Positions 25,952-34,975 of a stretch of 64,000 nt of DNA are shown in pieces. Each line of letters starts with the position of its first letter. The stretch's first letter is position 1. Both the position numbers and the translations under genes were made by a program. Below the pieces are notes generated by a model. It searched no databases. It was not told the DNA's origin and saw nothing but the letters and a program-made list of their open reading frames with translations. Source of the stretch: Bacillus infantis (lineage in GTDB: Bacteria; Bacillota; Bacilli; Bacillales; Cytobacillaceae); assembly GCF_020171945.1 (NCBI RefSeq), contig NZ_JAIVAP010000003.1, forward strand, positions 267,412 through 331,411. The letters run 5' to 3'.

Positions 25952-27232
25952 ATGGAAGAAGCATACCGTTCAAACCATCGGAAAATTGCTGCAGGTCTGT
26001 CCATCATCCCGGGACTTGGCCAAATGTATAATAAACAATTTGTCAAAGGCATCGCCTTTTTAATTCTAACACTATCATTCATTGTTGCTTTTAAAGACTT
26101 CCTCAATATTGGCCTTTGGGGACTTGTCACTCTCGGGGAAAAGCTGCCGAGGGATAATTCCATCTTCCTCCTGGTATACGGAATCATTTCCGTCATCCTT
26201 CTTCTATTCGCGGCAGGGTTTATGTACATCAACATCCGCGATGCCTATAAAAATGGAAAGAAACGGGACTTGGGCAAGCACCTGAGCTCGATAAAAGAGC
26301 AATATCATACATTGATAGATTCCGGTTTCCCATACTTGATGATCACACCGGGATTCTTCCTGCTGGTGTTTGTGGTCATCCTTCCGATTGTGTTCGTGCT
26401 TTTGCTTTCGTTCACAAACTACAACCTGTATCATCAGTGGCCTGCGAAGCTGATGGACTGGGTGGCATTCGATAACTTCGCCAAACTGGTCACATTGGAT
26501 ATCTGGCGCGATACTTTCGTAAACGTGTTTGCCTGGACGATCATCTGGACGTTCGGTGCGACAACGTTCCAAATTGCCCTTGGGGTTTTCCTGGCAGTCC
26601 TTGTCAATCAGAAGGATCTGAAAGGGAAAGCAATCATCAGGACAATCCTGATCCTGCCATGGGCCGTACCGGCATTTGTATCCATCCTTATCTTTTCAGG
26701 CCTGTTCAATGAAACGTTCGGTGCCATCAATAACGTCGTGCTTGATTTCATTGGCATCGGTCCGATCCCGTGGATGACAGAGGCCCTGTGGACAAGGATC
26801 GCTCTCATTATGATCCAGACCTGGCTTGGGTTCCCGTTCATTTTTGCGATGGTCACAGGTGTGCTGCAGGCGATACCGGATGAGCTTTATGAAGCGGCAA
26901 CGGTGGATGGAGCGACGATTTGGCAGAAATTCAAGAATATTACCTTCCCGCTGATCATGCTGTCCATCGCACCGATCCTGATTACGCAATATACCTTTAA
27001 CTTTAATAACTTCAATATTATTTATCTATTCAATATGGGCGGCCCAGCTATCTCAGACCAAAATGCAGGGGGCACCGATATCCTGATCTCGTGGATCTAT
27101 AATCTGACTGTCACGAAATCTGAGTACGGAATGGCTGCAGCCATCACAATGATTCTATCTGCGATAGTCATTTCCGTGGCATTATGGCAATTCAGAAGGA
27201 CAAAAGCTTTCAAAGAGGAGGATATGATGTGA
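25952..27232 (+). CDS. mdxF: Maltodextrin ABC transporter permease MdxF
   Basis: A 426-residue inner-membrane permease with eight predicted segments. It has the N-terminal extension of the MalF/MdxF type beginning RKIAAGLSIIPGLGQMYNKQF and the ABC permease loop EAATVDGATIWQKFKNITFP that contacts the ATPase. B. subtilis MdxF is almost collinear. AGAAAGGGG precedes the ATG at 25952. No MsmX/MalK-type ATPase gene lies in this operon, so a shared ATPase elsewhere (as MsmX in B. subtilis) is expected. Confidence 0.95.
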   Translation: MEEAYRSNHRKIAAGLSIIPGLGQMYNKQFVKGIAFLILTLSFIVAFKDFLNIGLWGLVTLGEKLPRDNSIFLLVYGIISVILLLFAAGFMYINIRDAYKNGKKRDLGKHLSSIKEQYHTLIDSGFPYLMITPGFFLLVFVVILPIVFVLLLSFTNYNLYHQWPAKLMDWVAFDNFAKLVTLDIWRDTFVNVFAWTIIWTFGATTFQIALGVFLAVLVNQKDLKGKAIIRTILILPWAVPAFVSILIFSGLFNETFGAINNVVLDFIGIGPIPWMTEALWTRIALIMIQTWLGFPFIFAMVTGVLQAIPDELYEAATVDGATIWQKFKNITFPLIMLSIAPILITQYTFNFNNFNIIYLFNMGGPAISDQNAGGTDILISWIYNLTVTKSEYGMAAAITMILSAIVISVALWQFRRTKAFKEEDMM

Positions 27233-27233
27233 T

Positions 27234-28076
27234 ATGACTACAAAAAAAGAAAAATTCATCAGGCTGTCACTGACCTATCTTGTCATTCTTTTTATGGCGG
27301 TCATCATCATTTATCCGATTCTGTGGGCCATTGGAGCATCACTGACGCCTGGAACAAGCTTGACCAATTCATCACTCATCCCGAAAAATGCGACATTTGC
27401 CCATTATAAGACGATATTCAACCCGGAAGAGAGCAATTATCTGATCTGGTATTGGAACACGTTGAAAATCTGCGTGATCACCATGCTGGCATCTGTCATC
27501 ACCATCAGCTTGATGGCTTACTCTTTTTCACGTTACCGCTTTGTCGGCAGGAAAAATGGACTTACCACTTTCCTGATTCTTCAGATGGTGCCTAACTTTG
27601 CAGCATTGATTGCGATCTTCGTCCTTGCACAGGTAACAAACCTGCTGGATACCCATCTCGGGCTCATCCTCATTTATGTAGGCGGGGCCATTCCAATGAA
27701 CACCTGGCTGATGAAAGGATATCTCGACAGCATCCCTAAGGAGCTGGATGAAAGTGCAAGGATGGATGGCGCAGGCCACTTCCGTATTTTCTGGCAGATC
27801 ATTATGCCGCTTGCGAAACCGATTGTTGCAGTCGTTGCGCTCTTTACATTCATTGCGCCGTTCACGGACTTCATCCTGGCAAAGGTCATGTTAAGGACAC
27901 CTGAAAAATATACACTTGCCGTTGGGCTATATGAGCTTGTATCAAGACAGTATGGAGCCGAATTTACCACATTCGCTGCCGGGTCTGTCCTGATTGCGAT
28001 CCCGATTTCAATTTTATTTTTATCCTTCCAGAAATATTTCGTTTCAGGTTTGACTGCCGGGGGCACAAAAGGCTAA
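27234..28076 (+). CDS. mdxG: Maltodextrin ABC transporter permease MdxG
   Basis: A 280-residue permease with six membrane segments and the EAA loop LDESARMDGAGHFRIFWQIIMP; the C-terminus GLTAGGTKG is typical of MalG-type proteins. It starts one base after the mdxF stop; the AGAGGAGG site lies 13 bases ahead within mdxF, so coupling is likely. It completes the transporter with MdxE and MdxF. The leader of the next gene contains a repeated TTAAAGGGTT. Confidence 0.95.
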   Translation: MTTKKEKFIRLSLTYLVILFMAVIIIYPILWAIGASLTPGTSLTNSSLIPKNATFAHYKTIFNPEESNYLIWYWNTLKICVITMLASVITISLMAYSFSRYRFVGRKNGLTTFLILQMVPNFAALIAIFVLAQVTNLLDTHLGLILIYVGGAIPMNTWLMKGYLDSIPKELDESARMDGAGHFRIFWQIIMPLAKPIVAVVALFTFIAPFTDFILAKVMLRTPEKYTLAVGLYELVSRQYGAEFTTFAAGSVLIAIPISILFLSFQKYFVSGLTAGGTKG

Positions 28077-28164
28077 TCTTAAAGGGTTAGTGACTTTAGG
28101 GCTGGGCTGCTTAAAGGGTTGTTTCCTTATGGCAGCGCAGCTTGATATTTAAGGAGGAGCGGAG

Positions 28165-29706
28165 ATGAAAAAAGGAGTCATGGCTCTCATCTTAATTCCG
28201 TTTCTTCTTTTTTGCGCCCTACCGGTAGGAGCAGTTGAAAAAGAAGAGCGTAAATGGCAGGATGAAACAATTTATTTTCTAATGGTCGACCGTTTTAACA
28301 ACGGCGATTTCAGCAATGACCTGGAAACAAAAGCAAGTGACCCGAAAGCCTATCACGGAGGGGACTTCCAGGGTATCATTGACGAGCTTGATTATCTGAA
28401 GGATATGGGCTTTACAGCCATCTGGCTGACGCCGATTTTCGAAAATGAAGCAGGCGGCTATCATGGCTACTGGATCAATGATTTTTACAAAACGGAGGAA
28501 AACTTCGGATCTATCGAGACGTTTAAAAAGCTTGTAAAAGAAGCACATAAGCGCGATATGAAAATTATCCTTGATTTTGTCGTCAATCATGTTGGACCCA
28601 ATCATCCTTGGGTGAATGACCCGGAAAAGCAGGACTGGTTCCATGAACAGAAGGAAATAACCAACTGGGAGAATCAGGGCGAGCTTGAAAATGGATGGAT
28701 CTATAATCTGCCTGACCTCGCCCAGGAGAATCCGGAAACGAGGCAATATCTCCTGGATGCAGCCAAATGGTGGATAGAAGAGACCGATATTGACGGATAC
28801 CGACTTGATACGGTCAAGCATGTGCCAGTTGACTTCTGGGAGGATTTCGCGAAAGAAGTAAAAAGCGTCAAGGAGGATTTCTATCTTCTGGGCGAAGTAT
28901 GGACAGATGATCCTGCATATATTGCACAGTATGAGAAAGCGGGGATCGACGGGTTTGTCGATTATCCGCTGAACGGGCATCTGCGTACAGCATTTGAAAA
29001 GCCAGGGCAGCCCTTTGACTGGCTGTTTACAAGCTGGGAGAGGAATCAGGCCCAGTACGATGATCCTTATTTAATGGGAACATTCATGGATAATCATGAC
29101 ACCGTCCGTTTTACACGCGATGCAATCAGCAACAATGAGCATCCAGGCCCGAGATGGCGTCTGGCCCTCACATATTTATACACGTCACCGGGGATTCCCA
29201 TTGTCTATTATGGAAGTGAAATAGCGCTTGATGGGGGAGAAGATCCTGATAACCGCCGCCAAATGGACTTCAGGACAGACCAGGAGCTTGTTGAATACAT
29301 CTCAGATATTGGTGTATTAAGACAGCAGCTCCCATCCCTCACAAGGGGAACAATGGAGCCTTTATACAATAAGGATGGCATGGCAGTGTACAAGCGGACC
29401 TATGAGGATGAAACCACTGTCGTGGCCATCAATAATACAGTGGAAACACAGACTGTTTCCCTTGATTCCGGCCTGCTTGAAGAAGATAAGCAGCTGAAAG
29501 GCCTTTTGGGCGGGGATCTTGTGAGGTATGATGACGGCAACTATAAGCTGATCGTTGACCGGGAGGAAGCCGAAATCTATGTGCTGTCAGAAAAGACAGG
29601 TTTGAATATCCCTTATCTGGCAGTAATGGGGCTGGTCTATGCAGCCTTCATCGTCTTTATTATCCTTCTTTGGAGAAGGTCGAAAAAGAGGAAGCCTGTT
29701 TCCTGA
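28165..29706 (+). CDS. Surface-anchored alpha-amylase (GH13) with C-terminal membrane segment
   Basis: A 513-residue GH13 enzyme that hydrolyses alpha-1,4-glucans. Residues 1-23 form a signal peptide ending PVGA. The catalytic barrel begins ETIYFLMVDRFNNGD and carries nucleophile Asp215 (DGYRLDTVKH), acid/base Glu244 (LLGEVWTDD) and Asp312 (MDNHDTVRF). After a C-terminal beta domain, residues about 481-503 form a membrane segment (NIPYLAVMGLVYAAFIVFI) followed by WRRSKKRKPVS, so the enzyme should be tethered outside the membrane. AAGGAGGAG supports the ATG at 28165. In the operon it would feed maltodextrins directly to MdxEFG. Its product pattern is not readable from sequence. Confidence 0.92.
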   Translation: MKKGVMALILIPFLLFCALPVGAVEKEERKWQDETIYFLMVDRFNNGDFSNDLETKASDPKAYHGGDFQGIIDELDYLKDMGFTAIWLTPIFENEAGGYHGYWINDFYKTEENFGSIETFKKLVKEAHKRDMKIILDFVVNHVGPNHPWVNDPEKQDWFHEQKEITNWENQGELENGWIYNLPDLAQENPETRQYLLDAAKWWIEETDIDGYRLDTVKHVPVDFWEDFAKEVKSVKEDFYLLGEVWTDDPAYIAQYEKAGIDGFVDYPLNGHLRTAFEKPGQPFDWLFTSWERNQAQYDDPYLMGTFMDNHDTVRFTRDAISNNEHPGPRWRLALTYLYTSPGIPIVYYGSEIALDGGEDPDNRRQMDFRTDQELVEYISDIGVLRQQLPSLTRGTMEPLYNKDGMAVYKRTYEDETTVVAINNTVETQTVSLDSGLLEEDKQLKGLLGGDLVRYDDGNYKLIVDREEAEIYVLSEKTGLNIPYLAVMGLVYAAFIVFIILLWRRSKKRKPVS

Positions 29707-29778
29707 CCCCATCCGGCATTGCCGGCAGCTTCCATATCCCGGTCATGACAGTAGGGATTTGAAGGAGGAGTCGGCTAT

Positions 29779-32118
29779 ATGGATGATACAAGCTTTGCCA
29801 TACATCCAGGGAAGAGCAGAAAGATAGAAAATAGTGATTACCAGGAAGCAGGAGATGTGCTTGCTATAGAAGAATGCAGGAATGGCCTGAAGGTCCGGAC
29901 TGAAACAGGGGAACTCAGGATTGTATTCTATACAGAAGAAATCGTCCGCATCACGATGAACTTTTTTGGGGAAGCGGATGCGGGAACGAGCCCTGCCGTT
30001 ATAGGAGAGTTGCAGGAAGTAGAGCTCGAGCATAGTGAATCAGGAGATCAGGCAGAGATAAAGACCTCTTGCCTGACTGTCAAATTGATCAAATCCCCTC
30101 TTCGGATTACGGTGGCGGATGCAGCCGGCAGGATTTTGGCCGGGGAAAATCAAAAAGGGATGGGCTATAAGCATTCTAAAGAAGTCATCTGCTTTAAGAA
30201 CATGGAGGAGAGCGATCAATTTTACGGCTTTGGAGAGAAAACGGGCTTTCTTAATAAAAGAGGGGAAAAGCTGGTTATGTGGAATAGTGATGTATATGCA
30301 CCGCATAACCCAGAAACAGACCCGCTCTATCAGTCCATCCCTTTTTTTCTCACCTTGAGGGAAGGGAAAGCCCATGGCATATTCTTCGATAATACTTTCC
30401 GGGCAGAGTTTGATATGCGCGGAGCGGAGTTTTATTCCTTTTCGGCCGATGGCGGCCAGCTTGATTATTATATAATGGCTGGACCTTCACCAAAGGAGGT
30501 TATCCGTCAATACACATCGCTGACAGGCAGGATGCCATTGCCGGCCAAGTGGGCGATCGGCTACCATCAGTCGCGGTACAGCTATGAAAGCCAGCAGGAA
30601 GTGATGGAGCTGGCGGCGGCTTTTAAAGAAAAAGGCATCCCGCTGGATAGCATTCATCTGGATATCCACTATATGGATGAATACAGGGTTTTTACATTTG
30701 ACCGGAACAAATTTCCCGATCCCGGGAAAATGGTCAGTGATCTGAAGGAGATGGGCATACGCATTGTTCCGATAGTTGACCCGGGCGTGAAAGAAGACCC
30801 GGAATATATGGTCTATAAACAGGGCATCCAGGAAGACCTTTTCTGCAAATACCTGGAAGGCAATGTATATTACGGAGACGTCTGGCCAGGAAATAGTGCA
30901 TTTCCTGATTTCACAAGCAAAAATGTGCGCGACTGGTGGGGAAGCCTCCACTCGTACTATACAGAGCTTGGGATTGAAGGCATCTGGAATGACATGAATG
31001 AACCGGCGGTCTTCAATGAAAGTAAAACAATGGATTTGAAAGTCATGCATGAGAACGATGGGAATCCCCGGACACATAAGGAGCTTCATAATCTTTACGG
31101 CCTCCTGATGGGGAAATCGACATATGAAGGCATGAAGAGCCATTTGAAGGGGAAGCGGCCATTCCTGCTTACGCGTGCAGGATATTCCGGTGTCCAGCGG
31201 TATGCGGCCGTATGGACAGGGGATAATCGGAGCTTTTGGGAGCATCTGCAGATGTCGCTGCCAATGGTTATGAATCTTGGCGTCTCGGGTATTCCTTTCT
31301 CAGGTCCGGATGTAGGCGGCTTCGCCCATGATTCCAATGGGGAGCTTCTCACGAGATGGACACAGGCAGGTGCATTCACCCCATTTTTCAGGAATCACAG
31401 CGTACTCGGGTCAGCAAGGCAGGAGCCTTGGGCATTCGGGGACAAATATGAAGCTATCATCAAAAAATACATTGAGCTCCGCTATACATGGATGCCCCAC
31501 CTTTATTCTTTATTTGCCGAGGCTCATAAAGAGGGCACCCCTGTTATGAGGCCATTATTCCTCGAATTCCCGGAGGACGAACATACCTGGAACCTTTCTG
31601 ATCAATTTATGATCGGCGATAATGTCATCATCGCACCGATTATGCAGCCTGGCACCTCCCACAGGGCCGTCTATCTGCCTGAAGGCATGTGGGTAGACTA
31701 TTGGACTGGCAGCATCTATGAGGGGGAAAAGCATCACCTGATCAAAGCACCTTTGGAAACGCTGCCTATTTTTATCAGAAAAGGGACAATGCTTGCCCGC
31801 GCGGAAGCAGGTGCGGCTGGTCCCCTGACACTTCATCTTTATTATGAAGAAGGAGCTGAATGCTCCTATACCCTGTATGAAGATGATGGGGAAACTTTTG
31901 CATATGAAGAAGGGGAATACAGGGAAATCTGCTTTAAAGTGAAGTGTGAGGAAGGAACTGTATATCTGCACTCAACAGGTGCAGGCAACTTTGAGCCTGG
32001 CTGGAGCTCAGTCCGGCTTGCCGTGCACAGCAGAGAATATGTCCGGTTAAAGGAAGGAAGCAGCACGCTGCTCCCTGAAAAAATTGAGGAAGGCCGCCAT
32101 TATTTTATACTTTCATAG
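29779..32118 (+). CDS. Alpha-glucosidase, glycoside hydrolase family 31
   Basis: A 779-residue cytoplasmic enzyme that would release glucose from imported maltodextrins. The N-terminal beta-sandwich covers about 1-240; the barrel starts with PLPAKWAIGYHQSRYSY and holds the nucleophile Asp405 in WNDMNEPAVF; SGPDVGGF and LRYTWMPHLYSLF follow, then C-terminal beta domains. There is no signal peptide. AAGGAGGAG at 29762-29770 supports the ATG at 29779. B. subtilis uses GH13 MalL in the corresponding locus, so GH31 replaces it here. Alpha-xylosidase activity is a less likely alternative given the context. Confidence 0.92.
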   Translation: MDDTSFAIHPGKSRKIENSDYQEAGDVLAIEECRNGLKVRTETGELRIVFYTEEIVRITMNFFGEADAGTSPAVIGELQEVELEHSESGDQAEIKTSCLTVKLIKSPLRITVADAAGRILAGENQKGMGYKHSKEVICFKNMEESDQFYGFGEKTGFLNKRGEKLVMWNSDVYAPHNPETDPLYQSIPFFLTLREGKAHGIFFDNTFRAEFDMRGAEFYSFSADGGQLDYYIMAGPSPKEVIRQYTSLTGRMPLPAKWAIGYHQSRYSYESQQEVMELAAAFKEKGIPLDSIHLDIHYMDEYRVFTFDRNKFPDPGKMVSDLKEMGIRIVPIVDPGVKEDPEYMVYKQGIQEDLFCKYLEGNVYYGDVWPGNSAFPDFTSKNVRDWWGSLHSYYTELGIEGIWNDMNEPAVFNESKTMDLKVMHENDGNPRTHKELHNLYGLLMGKSTYEGMKSHLKGKRPFLLTRAGYSGVQRYAAVWTGDNRSFWEHLQMSLPMVMNLGVSGIPFSGPDVGGFAHDSNGELLTRWTQAGAFTPFFRNHSVLGSARQEPWAFGDKYEAIIKKYIELRYTWMPHLYSLFAEAHKEGTPVMRPLFLEFPEDEHTWNLSDQFMIGDNVIIAPIMQPGTSHRAVYLPEGMWVDYWTGSIYEGEKHHLIKAPLETLPIFIRKGTMLARAEAGAAGPLTLHLYYEEGAECSYTLYEDDGETFAYEEGEYREICFKVKCEEGTVYLHSTGAGNFEPGWSSVRLAVHSREYVRLKEGSSTLLPEKIEEGRHYFILS

Positions 32119-32163
32119 ATAGAAATAGCAGCGGTGTACTCTTATGGATAAGGGGGGAAGGAA

Positions 32164-33189
32164 ATGGCCGTTACCATAAAAGACGTGGCGAAACTGGCGA
32201 ATGTGGCCCCTTCTACAGTTTCCCGCGTGATTGCGAACAGCCCGCGGATTAGTGAAAAAACGAAGCAAAAGGTCAGAAAAGCAATGGATAAATTGGGATA
32301 TCATCCGAATTTCATCGCCAGGAGCCTTGCCAGCCAGTCAACACAGGCAATCGGACTAATTATGCCAAGCTCCACTGACGTCGTATTCCAGAATCCATTT
32401 TTCCCGACTGTTCTGAGGGGCATAAGCGAAGGTGCCCATGAAAAGCATTATGCCCTTCATATGACGACAGGCAAAACAGATGAAGAGATTTATAACGGAG
32501 TTGTCCAGATGGTGCAGGGCGGCAGGGTGGATGGGGTCGTCCTCCTGTATTCAAAAATTGAAGATAAGGTCCTGTCATTTTTACAGGATGGACATTATCC
32601 GTTCACCGTCATCGGAAAACCGTTCCGTGATGTTGAAGAAATCACACATGTTGACAACGACAATTTCCGGGCTGCGAAAGAAGCGACCGACTATTTAATT
32701 GAGCTTGGGCATACTCATATTGCCTTTGTGGGCGGGGACTTGAATCTGGTAGTCACCGTAGAGCGCCTGCTGGGCTATGAAAAGGCCCTGAGAGCTGCGG
32801 ACATTGAGCTGGACAATGATTATGTCATCCATGAAGAATTCCTTAAGGAAGGCGGCCAGGAGGCAGTACGGGAGCTTCTTTCCCTTGAAAAGCCCCCGAC
32901 AGCCCTGGTGGTGGCTGACGATCTTATGGCGCTCGGTGTGCTTAATACATTGGATGAGATGGGCATATCCGTGCCTGATGATATTTCTATCATCAGCTTC
33001 AATAATGTACTTCTGTCAGAAATGTCACGGCCTCCGCTGACGTCAGTTGACATCAATATCTTCGACCTCGGATACCAGGCTGCCAAAAGCCTTATCCAGA
33101 TGGTGGAAGATCCGAAAGAGCCGACCAAAAGGATCATCATTCCTCATCAAATCATTAAAAGGCATTCCTGCAGTGTTACTGCAAAATAA
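32164..33189 (+). CDS. LacI-family transcriptional regulator (MdxR/MalR-like)
   Basis: A 341-residue repressor. The N-terminal helix-turn-helix (VTIKDVAKLANVAPSTVSRVIANSPRIS) and hinge (GYHPNFIARSLASQ) are followed by a periplasmic-binding-protein-like sensor domain. AAGGGGGGAAGG just upstream supports the ATG at 32164. It is the last gene of the maltodextrin operon and most likely acts on the TGCAA..CG-type palindromes in the mdx divergent promoter, with maltose or a maltodextrin as inducer (inference). A terminator follows. Confidence 0.93.
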   Translation: MAVTIKDVAKLANVAPSTVSRVIANSPRISEKTKQKVRKAMDKLGYHPNFIARSLASQSTQAIGLIMPSSTDVVFQNPFFPTVLRGISEGAHEKHYALHMTTGKTDEEIYNGVVQMVQGGRVDGVVLLYSKIEDKVLSFLQDGHYPFTVIGKPFRDVEEITHVDNDNFRAAKEATDYLIELGHTHIAFVGGDLNLVVTVERLLGYEKALRAADIELDNDYVIHEEFLKEGGQEAVRELLSLEKPPTALVVADDLMALGVLNTLDEMGISVPDDISIISFNNVLLSEMSRPPLTSVDINIFDLGYQAAKSLIQMVEDPKEPTKRIIIPHQIIKRHSCSVTAK

Positions 33190-33197
33190 AGTATTGA

Positions 33198-33236
33198 AAG
33201 CCGCTCCCCAGGGATTCTGCCGGGGCGGCTTTTTTT
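33198..33236 (+). terminator. Terminator at the end of the maltodextrin operon
   Basis: AGCCG..CCCC pairs with GGGG..CGGCT around a loop of about twelve bases (one bulge), followed by seven T. Confidence 0.88.
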
Positions 33237-33432
33237 AGTTTTTAGCTCTATTAATGTTCAATGTTATTAATACCTATAATGGAACTATATGATTTGCGGA
33301 TGTTTGGTTTTGCAATATGCTCTTGTTAAACTGACGGACCCGACAGGCAAACTCTATTTAAGAGCAGTCCGCGCCCACCCAAATAGGGAGCGGACCTTCC
33401 CGGACCTGAATGAGGGAATCGGGGACAGGCAG

Positions 33433-33626
33433 AAAAATAAGCGGAGAAATTCCCCCTAATTTCACAAATACTCTAAAAACAGCTCAAATAGAGGGAGAAA
33501 TTCCGGCTATCGACTTAAAAAGCAGGAAAATGGGCAACTACCCTCAGCTTAACCGGAAAATCTCCCCTTATTTATTCCCCCCCTTGCCATATTCAGCAGT
33601 TTAACAGTAAAATCTCCGCTTATTTT
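33433..33626. repeat. Nested inverted repeat built of a 16-18 base motif
   Basis: The core AATAAGCGGAGAAATT appears at 33437-33452 and its variant AATAGAGGGAGAAATT at 33487; the reverse-complement forms AAAATCTCCCCTTATT and AAAATCTCCGCTTATT appear at 33557 and 33609. Outer copies pair with outer, inner with inner, giving a nested palindrome of about 194 bases. A 64-codon open frame across it (33410-33604) looks like a by-product of the repeat. No transposase is present; a miniature mobile element or dispersed intergenic repeat is the likeliest nature. Confidence 0.6.
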
Positions 33627-33784
33627 AAGGCTTGCTGGTCACTCAAATAAGGATAAGACTTAACAATAGACTTTAACAGAGCATAGTTATTAAGAGAAAA
33701 ATGCAGTTTCATATGGTTAAATCTGGAAGGTCTGACGGGGATTCAGGGAGGATACCGCTTGTTTTTACTCACAGCGCATAAAAA

Positions 33785-33820
33785 AACCAGCCGGAGGACG
33801 TCTGGCATCCGGCTGGTTTT
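33785..33820. terminator. Bidirectional terminator left of the structured repeat
   Basis: Perfect 11-bp stem AACCAGCCGGA / TCCGGCTGGTT with a 12-base loop; T-runs are present on both strands. It may terminate the minus-strand SDR transcript after it crosses the structured repeat. Confidence 0.8.
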
Positions 33821-33853
33821 CTGTTATTTTCTTCGTTTGTTATGGCTGATTCT

Positions 33854-33999
33854 GATCAAGCCGCCTCCGCTTTTCTATTGTCCAGCTCCAGGCGCTAGCC
33901 CCTCGAGTCATAAGCCACTTTAGGATTGAAGGCAAGGAACGCCTTCTATCCTAAAGCGTCTTATGCTTGTCGGGGCTGAGCAAGCGCCTTCCGCTTTTC
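33854..33999. repeat. Structured repeat copy A, with a remnant right end before it
   Basis: The full copy spans 33877-33999 and begins TTGTCCAGCTCC. Five stacked stems are visible: GGCGCT/AGCGCC, AGCCCC/GGGGCT, ATAAG/CTTAT, CTTTAGGAT/ATCCTAAAG and GAAGGC/GCCTTC, capped by loop AAGGAAC. Constant linkers are TCGAGTC, GCTTGTC and GAGCA. The sequence ends CCGCTTTTC, whose last base is the first of the TAG stop (read on the minus strand) of the SDR gene. A fragment resembling another copy's right end (CAAGCCGCCTCCGC) lies at 33857-33870. Confidence 0.85.
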
Positions 34000-34871
34000 T
34001 AGCCATTAACAACCTTCCCGCCATTGATGTGGAGCATTTGGCCGGATACGTAGGATGAGTCGTCGCTTGCGAGGTATACATAGCCTGGTGCCAGTTCGTA
34101 CGGCTGGCCGGCTCTGCCGAGCGGTGTGTCAGTTCCGAATTTGGCGACATCTTCCTCCGTGAAGGTGGAAGGAATGAGCGGTGTCCAGATTGGGCCGGGG
34201 GCGACGGCGTTGACCCTGATCCCTGAATCAGCCAGATTTGTTGACAGGGAGCGGGTGAATGTGACGATCGCACCTTTTGTGGAAGAATAGTCAATCAGCT
34301 TAGGATGTCCTGCATACGCTGTGATGGAAGCCGTATTGATGATAGAACTTCCTTTATCAAGATGCGGCAGTACAGCCTTTGTCAGGTGGAACATAGAGAA
34401 AATGTTTGTCCTGAATGTCTTTTCAAGCTGTTCTGTGCTGATATCGAGCAGGCTTGTCTGCGGATGCTGCTCACCGGCATTATTGACAAGGATGTTTACC
34501 TTCCCGAACTCATCCAGCGTCTTGGAGACAACTTCCTTCGCAAAACTTTCATCTCCAAGGTCGCCGGCAAGCAGAAGGCATTTACGGCCGGCTGCTTCGA
34601 CTTCCTGTTTCGTTTCCTTTGCATCTTCAGTTTCTTCCAGATAAACAACAGTGACATCAGCACCTTCTTTTGCATAATAAATAGCAACAGATTTGCCGAT
34701 CCCGCTGTCTCCTCCAGTGACAATGGCCACTTTGCCCTCAAGTTTCCCTGAACCTTTATAATTCGGGTCAATATAAGAAGGCTCAGGTGTCATTTTATCC
34801 TCTACCCCTGGCTGCTGGTTCTGGTGCTGAGGTTTGAATCCGTTCTGATTATTGTTCTGTTCGTTCGCCAT
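33999..34871 (-). CDS. Short-chain dehydrogenase/reductase, stress-type (YdaD/YhxD-like)
   Basis: A 290-residue oxidoreductase. A polar, asparagine- and glutamine-rich N-terminus of about 45 residues precedes the Rossmann fold: nucleotide motif TGGDSGIG, NNAGEQHPQ, catalytic Ser in NTASITAY and the Tyr/Lys pair in DYSSTKGA. The extended N-terminus is shared with Bacillus general-stress proteins such as YdaD (GSP39) and YhdF/YhxD. GGAGGT precedes the ATG at 34871 on the minus strand. Its TAG stop is shared with the end of structured repeat copy A. A weak sigma-B-like promoter lies upstream. The substrate is unknown. Confidence 0.88.
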   Translation of the reverse strand: MANEQNNNQNGFKPQHQNQQPGVEDKMTPEPSYIDPNYKGSGKLEGKVAIVTGGDSGIGKSVAIYYAKEGADVTVVYLEETEDAKETKQEVEAAGRKCLLLAGDLGDESFAKEVVSKTLDEFGKVNILVNNAGEQHPQTSLLDISTEQLEKTFRTNIFSMFHLTKAVLPHLDKGSSIINTASITAYAGHPKLIDYSSTKGAIVTFTRSLSTNLADSGIRVNAVAPGPIWTPLIPSTFTEEDVAKFGTDTPLGRAGQPYELAPGYVYLASDDSSYVSGQMLHINGGKVVNG

Positions 34872-34907
34872 TGTGCAAAACCTCCATTTTTTTATAGATA
34901 TTAGGTG

Positions 34908-34934
34908 TATTCCATGCTAGTATGTGTTAAAAAC
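34908..34934 (-). promoter_or_regulatory. Possible sigma-B promoter for the SDR gene
   Basis: On the minus strand GTTTTT and GGAATA are separated by 15 bases, a partial match to the sigma-B consensus (GTTTAA, GGGTAT). It is considered because close relatives of this gene are general-stress genes. Confidence 0.3.
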
Positions 34935-34975
34935 ATGGAAAAAATTTCTTGTATTAAAAAGGGGAGGTCTTAATT

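Noticed and set aside
30487-31245. Open frame of 252 codons on the minus strand
   Set aside because: Antisense shadow inside the GH31 gene; no start signal and no motif.
33410-33604. 64-codon open frame after the LacI gene
   Set aside because: It is built from the inverted-repeat motif, has no ribosome-binding site and no recognisable protein character.
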